DNA of 64,000 nt from Pseudideonella sakaiensis (GTDB lineage Bacteria > Pseudomonadota > Gammaproteobacteria > Burkholderiales > Burkholderiaceae_C), in NCBI RefSeq assembly GCF_001293525.1, contig NZ_BBYR01000036.1, positions 1 through 64,000 of the forward strand, written 5' to 3'. Shown here in pieces: positions 30,323 to 37,677 of the stretch (the stretch's first letter is position 1; the number at the start of each line of letters is the position of its first letter). A program made the translations under genes and the position numbers. The notes under the pieces were generated by a model. The model worked only from the letters and a program-made list of their open reading frames with translations, was not told the DNA's origin and ran no database searches.

Positions 30323-33070
30323 TCAGTTCATCTTGTAGTTCAGCGTGATCGAGTAGCGGCGGCCACGCGGGTCGTGCAGGCTGAAGTCGTACAGCGAGGT
30401 GCTGCTGAAGCCCGGGTCGTACGGCGGGGTCTTGTCGAAGACGTTGATGATCGACGCGCTGATCGACAGGTTCTTCGTGAAGTCGTACTTGCCGTACAGG
30501 TCGACCGTGGTGTACGAGCCGACGCGGTCCGGGTAGACGCCGTTCTGGAAGCGCGGGTCCTGCGTCGTGAAGTACGAGCCGGCCAGCAGCTGCTGGTACA
30601 CGCTGTGCGTGTAGTTGCCGCGCACGGTCATCGTGTACGGGCCCTTGTCCCAGTTCAGCGCCAGCGCGGCCTTCACGCGCGGGATGGTGTTCGAGCCGCC
30701 GTTGCTGCCGGCATAGTCGACGCCATCTTCCTTGAAGGTGCGCACGTAGGTGACGTTCAGCTGCGCGCCGAAGGTGCCCATCGTCGTGGTCGGGAACTTC
30801 ATCCGCGCGTCGACGTCCGCGCCGGTCGTCACGCGCGAGGCGAGGTTCTGGTAGTTCGACAGGATGGTCACGACCTGGCCGGTGGCCGGGTCGCGGATCA
30901 CGTTGGCCGTGCTCGGGCAGGTGCCGGGGCCGCCCGGGCAGGACTCGTCGATGATCGTCTGGAAGCTGCGCGAGGCGACCACGTCACGCCAGTCGAGGCG
31001 GTACAGGTCGACGCTGACGCTGGCGTTCTTCGTCGGCTCGAACACCACGCCGACCGTCGCGCTGGTCGACTTCTCGGCCTTCAGGTTCGGGTTGCCCGCG
31101 AACACGCCCGAGATGTTGCGCGCGGTGTCGTCCTGCGGGTCGATCACCGACGTGAAGAAAGTCGCCACCGACGGCGAGATCTCCGGCAGCGTCGGCGCAC
31201 GGAAGCCCTTGCCCCAGTTGGCGCGGAAGGCGACCATGTCCGTCGGGGTCCACTTGAAGCCGACCTTCGGGTTGGTCGAGCTGCCGTAGTCGCTGTACTT
31301 GTCGTAGCGGACGGCGAGCTGGCCTTCCAGGCTCTTCAGGATCGGCAGCGCCACTTCGGCGAACAGCGCGGTGTTGTGCCGCTTGCCGTTCGTGCTGGTG
31401 ATGCCCTGGCCGAGGATCTGGCCGGAGGCGGCCAGCGGGTCGGCGCGGTCGTTCAGCTTCTCTTCACGGTACTCCACGCCGACGGCGAGGCCGACGGCGC
31501 CGCCCGGCAGGCGCAGGTTGGAGAACTCGGTCGACGCGCGGGTGTCGAAGCCGAACAGCTCCGAGGTCGCCTGGCGCGGGAAGTTCGCGCGGAAGGAGTC
31601 ACGCACGGCCTGCGAGTTGCTGGCCGGGTTGGCCAGGTTGTAGACCGAGGCCACCGACACCGGCACCGGCGGCTGCACGCCCGTGCCCACGCCGAACAGC
31701 GCCGAGGTGCCGTTCAGCGTGATGCGGTTGAGGTTCATCGCCTCGACCTCGTTGCGCGAGAAGGTCAGGCCGGTCTCGAGGTCCCAGCCGGCAACGACGT
31801 ACTTCAGGCCGCCGACCACCCGGTAGGTGTCGGAGGTGATGTCGTTGTCGCGCGTGCCCATGTCGTTCAGCACGCCGGTGTAGCGGGCGTTGTTCGAGAA
31901 CGGGTTGCCGGCGACGCCGGGCGCGAAGGTGATGTTGTACGGGAAGGGGCGCAGGCCGGCCGGGGTCGCCTGCAGGCCGGTGGTGCCGGCGAAGAACGGC
32001 GCCTGGAAGGTCTGGAAGGTCTGGGTGCGGCTCAGGCCGAGTTCCAGGAAGGCCTGGGTGTCGGCGTTGAATTCGTAGGTGCCGCGGCCCAGGAAGCCGA
32101 TGCGCTCGGTGCCCGGCAGCGCGGTGAACTGGTCGTTGAAGTCCTTCGAGCAGTAGGTGTTCGTCGCCGCGGCCATCGCGATGTTGGTCGCGCCCACCGG
32201 GTTGATCAGGCCGCGCTCGACGGCCTGCGGGCCGGTCAGCACGGTGCCGGTGCAGCCGGCGATCGCGCGGTAGTTGTTGGTCAGCGCGCCGGCCGGGGTC
32301 AGCTCGCGCCAGGTGCCGCCGCCGGTCAGCGATTCGAAGTTGCGGCCGCCCTGGTAGCTGCGGAAGTCGCGCGTCTGGCCGAACTTGGTGTCCTTGGCCG
32401 CCAGGTAGTCGCGCTTGTAGTAGTCGAGCACGCCGAAGGCGTTGAAGCGGTCCGAGCCCAGGTCGCCGAAGCCACCGGTCAGGCTCACGCCGTACTCGTT
32501 GCCGCCCTTGGTGGTGCCGCCGGTCAGGCTGGCGTCGACGCCCTTGAAGTCGCGCCGCAGGATGATGTTGACCACGCCGGCGATGGCGTCGGAGCCGTAG
32601 ATCGCCGAGGCGCCGTCCTTCAGGATTTCGACGCGCTCGACCGCCGAGGTCGGGATCGCGTTCAGGTCGACGAAGCTGTCCTGCAGGTTCTGCGCGAAGC
32701 CGTAGCCGGTGACGCGGCGGCCGTTCAGCAGCACCAGCGTCGTCTTCTGGCCGAGGCCGCGCAGCGAGATGCCGGCCGCGCCGGGCGCGAAGCTGTTGCT
32801 GAAGCTCTCGCCGAAGCTGCCGCCGGTGTTCGACGGCAGCGTGCGCAGCACGTCGGCGATGGTCGGCTGGCCCGAGCGCTGGATCTGTTCGCGCGTGATC
32901 ACCTCGACCGGGGCGACCGTCTCGGCGTTGATGCGCTTGATGTTCGAGCCGGTGATTTCCACGCGCTCGAGCGTCTGCGCAGGCTGTTGCTGCTGCGCAA
33001 CGGCGCCCACGGCCAGGCCGCCGGCGCACAGGGCAAACACGGCCCGGTTGACATGCTTCAGTCGAAACAT
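30323..33070 (-). CDS. TonB-dependent outer-membrane receptor (second)
   Basis: A 915-residue receptor. The signal peptide (NRAVFALCAGGLAVGAVAQQ) precedes LERVEITGSNIKRINAE, then the plug: ISLRGLGQKTTLVLLNGRRV, VERVEILKDGASAIYGSDAIAGVVNIILRRDFKG. It is about the same length as the first receptor and shares its plug layout, so they are paralogous. The C-terminus reads RYSITLNYKMN, ending in Asn instead of the usual aromatic residue. Start ATG 33070 is preceded by AAGGGG; an upstream ATG in frame would disrupt the signal peptide. It is convergent with the peptidase gene and probably part of the same peptide-uptake locus. Confidence 0.95.
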   Translation of the reverse strand: MFRLKHVNRAVFALCAGGLAVGAVAQQQQPAQTLERVEITGSNIKRINAETVAPVEVITREQIQRSGQPTIADVLRTLPSNTGGSFGESFSNSFAPGAAGISLRGLGQKTTLVLLNGRRVTGYGFAQNLQDSFVDLNAIPTSAVERVEILKDGASAIYGSDAIAGVVNIILRRDFKGVDASLTGGTTKGGNEYGVSLTGGFGDLGSDRFNAFGVLDYYKRDYLAAKDTKFGQTRDFRSYQGGRNFESLTGGGTWRELTPAGALTNNYRAIAGCTGTVLTGPQAVERGLINPVGATNIAMAAATNTYCSKDFNDQFTALPGTERIGFLGRGTYEFNADTQAFLELGLSRTQTFQTFQAPFFAGTTGLQATPAGLRPFPYNITFAPGVAGNPFSNNARYTGVLNDMGTRDNDITSDTYRVVGGLKYVVAGWDLETGLTFSRNEVEAMNLNRITLNGTSALFGVGTGVQPPVPVSVASVYNLANPASNSQAVRDSFRANFPRQATSELFGFDTRASTEFSNLRLPGGAVGLAVGVEYREEKLNDRADPLAASGQILGQGITSTNGKRHNTALFAEVALPILKSLEGQLAVRYDKYSDYGSSTNPKVGFKWTPTDMVAFRANWGKGFRAPTLPEISPSVATFFTSVIDPQDDTARNISGVFAGNPNLKAEKSTSATVGVVFEPTKNASVSVDLYRLDWRDVVASRSFQTIIDESCPGGPGTCPSTANVIRDPATGQVVTILSNYQNLASRVTTGADVDARMKFPTTTMGTFGAQLNVTYVRTFKEDGVDYAGSNGGSNTIPRVKAALALNWDKGPYTMTVRGNYTHSVYQQLLAGSYFTTQDPRFQNGVYPDRVGSYTTVDLYGKYDFTKNLSISASIINVFDKTPPYDPGFSSTSLYDFSLHDPRGRRYSITLNYKMN

Positions 33071-33408
33071 CGCTAACCCCTTATGTTCTGCAAACTCACA
33101 AGAATGGACAAAAAAGCCGTTGCCCGACAAGCACTTGGCTTGTCGTCCGACCGGTCGGGAGGGGGGTCACCGACCGACCGCCACCATCCCAGGCTTTTCA
33201 TCCTGCTGACACGTGCGGCCGGCGTCAAACGGTAGGGGGTGTGTGTGGAAGGTAAAGATGCGTGTCGGTCAACCGCCGTTTGAGGCACGGCGCGGCGGCG
33301 GTCGACCCGCCGCCCCGCCCCGCCGTGACATGCCGGTTACACACCCCGGCCGGACCGCCTCGGGCCCCGGATGCTCGCGCCGGCCGGCGCCGCGCGCCGG
33401 CCGCGCGT
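33071..33408. other. Intergenic region with two palindromes upstream of the receptor
   Basis: A 338-base gap with no credible ORF. It holds GACAAGC-ACTTG-GCTTGTC (33126-33144) and the 12-base palindrome CCGACCGGTCGG (33147-33158), followed by repeated CCGAC units. Both lie within 90 bases of the receptor start and could be operators. I see no B12 or other riboswitch box. The part nearest rlmJ is featureless GC-rich sequence. Confidence 0.5.
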
Positions 33409-34260
33409 TCAGACCGCCCGCTGCTCCAGCAGGTAGTTCGCGCCGTCGTACTGGCCCAGCACGTCGGTCAGCCAGGGCAGCGCCACCGCCAGCGCGTCGT
33501 GCAGCGTGTAGGGCGGGTTCAGCACGAACACGCCGCTGCCGGCCAGGCCGTAGCCCTGGGCGTCCGGCCGCTGCACGGTGAGGCGCGCGTGCAGCCAGCC
33601 CTTCGGCGCCTCGGCGGCCAGCGCCTCCAGGCGCCGCGGCAGCTCGGCCGACTCGACCTTCTGCACCTGCGGGTACCACAGCAGCACGGTGGCCTCGGCG
33701 AAGCGCTGCAGCGCATCGCGCAACGTGCGCACCACGCGGCCGTAGTCGCCATGGCCCTCGTAGCTCGGGTCCATCATCACCAGCGCGCGGCGGCTCGACG
33801 GCGGCAGCTGCGCCTTCAGGCCCTCGAAGCCATCGGCCATCGCCACGTCGAGCCGGCCCTCGTCGGCCAGGTAGGCGGCGAGGATGCGGTGGTCGGTCGG
33901 GTGCCGCTCGTAGGCGCGCAGCTGGTCCGTCGGCCGCATCAGCTGCTGCGCGAGCGCCGGCGAGCCGGGGTACTGCTCCAGCCGGCCGCCCGGGTTGAAG
34001 GCCTTCACCTGCGCCAGGTAGTCCGCCACCAGCGGCGGTGCATCGGCGCGGTCCCAGAGCCGCGCGATGCCCTGCAGGTACTCGCCCTTCTTCTGCGCGT
34101 AGTCGCCGTGCAGCGCGTAGCCGCCCGCGCCGGCGTGGGTGTCCACCACGCGGTAGGGCTTGGGCTTGCGGTTCATGTAGCGCAGCAGGGCCACCCAGGT
34201 CACGTGCTTCAGCACGTCCGCGTGGTTGCCGGCGTGGAAGGCGTGTCGGTAGGCGAGCAT
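33409..34260 (-). CDS. rlmJ: 23S rRNA (adenine2030-N6)-methyltransferase
   Basis: Methylates A2030 of 23S rRNA using SAM. The 283-residue product begins MLAYRHAFHAGNHADVLKH, a signature of RlmJ. It has VVDTHAGAGGYAL as SAM-binding loop, LVMMDPSYEGHGDY as the catalytic DPPY-like motif (here DPSY), LLWYPQVQ and FVLNPPYTLHD. Length is normal. The Pro-to-Ser in DPPY is, as far as I recall, common in this family. It lies just downstream of the LysR gene (16 bases) on the same strand and may be read from its promoter. Confidence 0.96.
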   Translation of the reverse strand: MLAYRHAFHAGNHADVLKHVTWVALLRYMNRKPKPYRVVDTHAGAGGYALHGDYAQKKGEYLQGIARLWDRADAPPLVADYLAQVKAFNPGGRLEQYPGSPALAQQLMRPTDQLRAYERHPTDHRILAAYLADEGRLDVAMADGFEGLKAQLPPSSRRALVMMDPSYEGHGDYGRVVRTLRDALQRFAEATVLLWYPQVQKVESAELPRRLEALAAEAPKGWLHARLTVQRPDAQGYGLAGSGVFVLNPPYTLHDALAVALPWLTDVLGQYDGANYLLEQRAV

Positions 34261-34276
34261 GGGGAATCCGGGCGGG

Positions 34277-35230
34277 TCAGCGGTCGGCCGGGGCCGGCGG
34301 AGCGGGCACTGTAGCGCCGCCGGCCTCCAGCGCGGCGAAGCCCTCGGCCAGCGCGTCGACGAGGCGGCGCACGCGCAGCGGGGCGGGCGCCGCCGGCAGC
34401 ACCGCCTGCAGCGCGATGCGCTCGCCGGCCCAGTCCGGCAGCAGCCGCACCAGCCGGCCGGCCCGCAGGTCGGCCGCCACGTCCAGCATCGACTTCAGCG
34501 CGATGCCCAGGCCCTGCACCGCCCATTGCCGCACCAGCCCGCCATCGTCGGCGCGCCGGTTGCCGTTCACGCGCACCTGCACCGGCTGGCCGTCGCGCAG
34601 CAGCGTCCAGTGCTGCTGCGGCCGCCCGCCGAGGAACATCGTCAGCGCGTTGTGCTGCGCCAGGTCCTGCGGCGTGCGCGGCGTGCCGCAGCGCGCGAGG
34701 TAGGCGGGCGAGGCCACCGGCACGCGCTCGCCCACGGCGAGCCGCCGCGCGACCAGGGTCGAATCCGGCAGCGGGCCGTAGCGCAGCGCCAGGTCGACGC
34801 GCTCGCGCCGCAGGTCGTGGTAGCCGTCGGACAGGTGCCACACCAGCCGCAGCGCCGGGTGGCGCGCGCAGAAGGCGTCGAGCATCGGGCTGAGCACCTC
34901 GCGGCCGAGGTCGCTCGGCACCGCGAGGTGGACCTCGCCTTCCAGCCGCGCCTGGCGCTGGCCGAGCCGGCCGCGCAGCTCGTCCAGCTCGGCCAGCGCG
35001 CGGGCCGCGTGCTCGCGCAGCAGCTCGCCTTCCGCGGTCAGGCGCATGGAGCGGGTGGAGCGTTCGACCAGGCGCTGCCCGTACACCACCTCCAGCCGCT
35101 GCAGCGAGGCGCTGGCGGCCGCGGGCGTCAGGCCCTGCTCGCGCGCCGCGGCCGTGAGCGACCCGGCCTCGGCCAGCCGGACGAACAGCGCCAGCTGGGA
35201 CAGCGAGGGCTCGGGAAGCGGCCGGCTCAT
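34277..35230 (-). CDS. LysR family transcriptional regulator
   Basis: A 317-residue regulator. The winged HTH is LSQLALFVRLAEAGSLTAAAREQGLTPAAASASLQRLE, quoted as its two halves; ASLQRLEVVYGQRLVERSTRSMRLT follows. The effector domain begins GEVHLAVPSDLGREVLSPML. The pattern (DLALRYGPLPDSTLVARRL) belongs to the CrgA/AaeR-like group, whose members often control divergent oxidoreductases. Divergent from the MDR gene at 35339 with a perfect inverted repeat right before its own ATG. Effector unknown, but electrophiles or quinones are plausible given the MDR and OYE enzymes nearby. Confidence 0.93.
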   Translation of the reverse strand: MSRPLPEPSLSQLALFVRLAEAGSLTAAAREQGLTPAAASASLQRLEVVYGQRLVERSTRSMRLTAEGELLREHAARALAELDELRGRLGQRQARLEGEVHLAVPSDLGREVLSPMLDAFCARHPALRLVWHLSDGYHDLRRERVDLALRYGPLPDSTLVARRLAVGERVPVASPAYLARCGTPRTPQDLAQHNALTMFLGGRPQQHWTLLRDGQPVQVRVNGNRRADDGGLVRQWAVQGLGIALKSMLDVAADLRAGRLVRLLPDWAGERIALQAVLPAAPAPLRVRRLVDALAEGFAALEAGGATVPAPPAPADR

Positions 35231-35231
35231 A

Positions 35232-35248
35232 TTCAATGTCAGATTGAA
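35232..35248. promoter_or_regulatory. LysR-type operator TTCAAT-N5-ATTGAA
   Basis: A perfect 6-5-6 inverted repeat, also fitting the T-N11-A rule, begins two bases upstream of the LysR start codon in the LysR/MDR intergenic region. It suits autoregulation and control of the divergent gene. TTGAAA at 35244-35249 could double as a -35 for the MDR gene. Confidence 0.65.
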
Positions 35249-35338
35249 ACAGTGTCGATACGGGCTGCCATTATCAAATGGACGCAGGGTCCGTACAGTG
35301 CACGGATCGCGGCCAGCGCCGCCCACCGATCCCCCGCC

Positions 35339-36346
35339 ATGAAAGCCGTCGCCCTGCGCCAGCCGCTGCCGATCACCGACCCCGAGGCCCTGCTCGACGT
35401 CGAGCTGCCGGTGCCCGAACCGCAGGGCCGCGACCTGCTGGTCGCGGTGCGCGCGGTGTCGGTGAATCCCGTCGACACCAAGGTGCGGCGCAACAGCAGC
35501 CATGCCGCCGGCACCCTGCGCGTGCTCGGCTGGGATGCCGCCGGCGTGGTCGTGGCCACCGGCCCGCAGGCCACGCTGTTCAAGCCGGGCGACGAGGTCT
35601 GGTACGCGGGCGAGCTGACGCGGCCCGGCAGCAACGCCGAGTTCCAGTGCGTCGACGAGCGCATCGTCGGCCCGAAGCCGGCCTCGCTGGACTTCGCGCA
35701 GGCCGCCGCGCTGCCGCTGACGGCGATCACCGCCTGGGAACTGCTGTTCGACCGCCTCGGCGTCGGCCCCGACACCACGGGCACGCTGCTGGTGGTCGGC
35801 GCCGCGGGCGGCGTCGGCTCCATCCTCGTGCAGCTGGCGCGACGCCTGACGCGCCTGCAGGTGATCGGCACCGCGTCGCGGCCCGAGACGGCCGACTGGG
35901 TGCGCGGGCTCGGCGCCCACGCGGTGGTCGACCACGCCCAGCCGCTGGCGCAGGCGCTGCAGGCGGCAGGGCTCGGCCCGGTCACCCACGTCGCCAGCCT
36001 GACGCAGACCGACCAGCATTTCGCGCAGCTGGTGGAGGCGCTCGCGCCGCAGGGGCGGCTGGCGCTGATCGACGACCCCGCCGGGCCGCTGGACGTGATG
36101 GCGCTGAAGCGCAAGTCCCTGTCGCTGCACTGGGAGCTGATGTTCACCCGCTCGCTCTACGCGACGCCCGACCTGATCGAGCAGCACCGCCTGCTCGGCC
36201 GGGTGGCCGCGCTGGTCGATGCCGGCGAGCTGCGCAGCACCGTCGGCGAGCACCTGGGCCGCATCCAGGCCGCGTCGCTGAAGCGCGCGCACGCCCTGCT
36301 GGAAAGCGGGCGCGCCCGCGGCAAGCTGGTACTCGAGGGCTTCTAG
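35339..36346 (+). CDS. MDR-family (zinc-type alcohol dehydrogenase-like) quinone oxidoreductase
   Basis: A 335-residue medium-chain reductase using NADPH. It has a GroES-like N-domain (VRAVSVNPVDTKVRRN; GWDAAGVVVATG; FKPGDEVWYAG) and a Rossmann domain with VVGAAGGVGSILVQLARRL. The catalytic and structural Zn ligands of true alcohol dehydrogenases are missing, so it belongs to the quinone-oxidoreductase/enoyl-reductase branch. The substrate is probably an alpha,beta-unsaturated carbonyl or quinone (inference). Divergent from the LysR gene, and followed by an Old Yellow Enzyme gene 138 bases on. Confidence 0.9.
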   Translation: MKAVALRQPLPITDPEALLDVELPVPEPQGRDLLVAVRAVSVNPVDTKVRRNSSHAAGTLRVLGWDAAGVVVATGPQATLFKPGDEVWYAGELTRPGSNAEFQCVDERIVGPKPASLDFAQAAALPLTAITAWELLFDRLGVGPDTTGTLLVVGAAGGVGSILVQLARRLTRLQVIGTASRPETADWVRGLGAHAVVDHAQPLAQALQAAGLGPVTHVASLTQTDQHFAQLVEALAPQGRLALIDDPAGPLDVMALKRKSLSLHWELMFTRSLYATPDLIEQHRLLGRVAALVDAGELRSTVGEHLGRIQAASLKRAHALLESGRARGKLVLEGF

Positions 36347-36484
36347 GCCCGGCCCCCCGCCCCCGACGGCGCTGCCGCGCCGGGCGGGCTAGCACAATCG
36401 CCGCGACCGCGCCCCTGCAAGGCCAAGCCGGCCTGCGCACACTCCGCGTCAACAAGAATCACCGGGCCCCACGCCCCGCCTGCC

Positions 36485-37585
36485 ATGAGCACCCTCTTCG
36501 ATCCGATCCGCATCGGCGACATCCCGCTCGCCAACCGCGTCGTGATGGCGCCGCTGACGCGCGACCGCGCGCCCGACCGCATCCCCACCGACCTGACCAC
36601 CCTCTACTACCGCCAGCGCGCCGGCGCCGGCCTGATCGTCAGCGAGGGCACGCAGATCAGCCCCGAGGGCCAGGGCTACCTCGACACGCCCGGGATCCAC
36701 GGCGACGCGCAGATCGCGGCCTGGCGCCGCGTGACCGATGCGGTGCACGAGGTGGGTGGCCGCATCGTGGTGCAGCTCTGGCACGTCGGCCGCATCTCGC
36801 ACGTGTCGCTGCTGCCGCCGGGCACGCAGCCGGTGTCCAGCACGGCGCGCGCCGCGAACACCAAGACCTTCACCGCGCAGGGCTTCGAGCCGGTCTCGGC
36901 GCCGCGCGCGCTGCGGCTGGACGAGATGCCGCGCCTGGTCGACGACTACCGCCGCGCCGCGCGCAACGCCGTGCGCGCCGGCTTCGACGGCGTGGAGATC
37001 CACGCCGCGAACAACTACCTGCTCGAGCAGTTCCTGCGCGACGCCACCAACGACCGCCAGGACGCCTACGGCGGCAGCATCGCCAACCGCACCCGGCTGC
37101 CCGCCGAGGTGGCGCGCGCCGTCGCCGACGAGATCGGCGCCGGCCGCACCGGGATCCGCCTGAGCCCGGTCACGCCGGTCAACGACGGCGGCCAGGACAG
37201 CGACGCGCAGGCGCTGTACGGCCACCTGGTCGACCAGCTCGCCGACGCGCGGCTCGCCTTCGTGCACGTGATCGAGGGCCAGACCGGCGGCCCGCGCGAC
37301 GTGGCGCCCTTCGACTTCGAGGCGCTGCGCCGCCGCTGGAAGGAGCGGCACCCCGACGGCGCGTGGATCGTCAACAACGGCTACACGCGCCAGATGGCGC
37401 TCGATGCAGTCGCCGCCGGCCGAGCCGACGCGGTGGCCTTCGGCAAGGCCTTCATCTCCAACCCGGACCTGGTGCACCGGCTGCGCATCGACGCGCCGCT
37501 GGCGCCGCCCAACCCCAAGACCTTCTACGGCGGCGGGGCCGAGGGCTACACCGACTACCCGAGCCTGGAGACCGCGGCCGCCTGA
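36485..37585 (+). CDS. Old Yellow Enzyme family flavin oxidoreductase (NemA-like)
   Basis: A 366-residue FMN enzyme reducing activated C=C bonds, nitro groups or nitrate esters with NADPH. Family blocks: FDPIRIGDIPLANRVVMAPLTR, QLWHVGRISH, FDGVEIHAANNYLLEQFLRD (HAAN substrate-binding pair), NRTRLPAEVARAV, VNNGYTRQMA and ADAVAFGKAFISNPDLVHRL, the last binding FMN phosphate. It sits downstream of the MDR reductase, so the two may form an electrophile-detoxification pair under the divergent LysR. A CACAAT hexamer at 36393-36398 suggests its own promoter with a leader of about 80 bases. Confidence 0.94.
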   Translation: MSTLFDPIRIGDIPLANRVVMAPLTRDRAPDRIPTDLTTLYYRQRAGAGLIVSEGTQISPEGQGYLDTPGIHGDAQIAAWRRVTDAVHEVGGRIVVQLWHVGRISHVSLLPPGTQPVSSTARAANTKTFTAQGFEPVSAPRALRLDEMPRLVDDYRRAARNAVRAGFDGVEIHAANNYLLEQFLRDATNDRQDAYGGSIANRTRLPAEVARAVADEIGAGRTGIRLSPVTPVNDGGQDSDAQALYGHLVDQLADARLAFVHVIEGQTGGPRDVAPFDFEALRRRWKERHPDGAWIVNNGYTRQMALDAVAAGRADAVAFGKAFISNPDLVHRLRIDAPLAPPNPKTFYGGGAEGYTDYPSLETAAA

Positions 37586-37677
37586 ACGGGCGCGCGGTGC
37601 CGCCGGACGCGCCCACCCGGCGGCGCTAAGCTCCACGCGCGGGGCGGGCAGGGGCCCGGCCGCTCGGGAGGGTGGAC

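Noticed and set aside
33071-33408. Cobalamin or other riboswitch upstream of the TonB receptor.
   Set aside because: No B12-box or other conserved riboswitch core was seen; only short palindromes.
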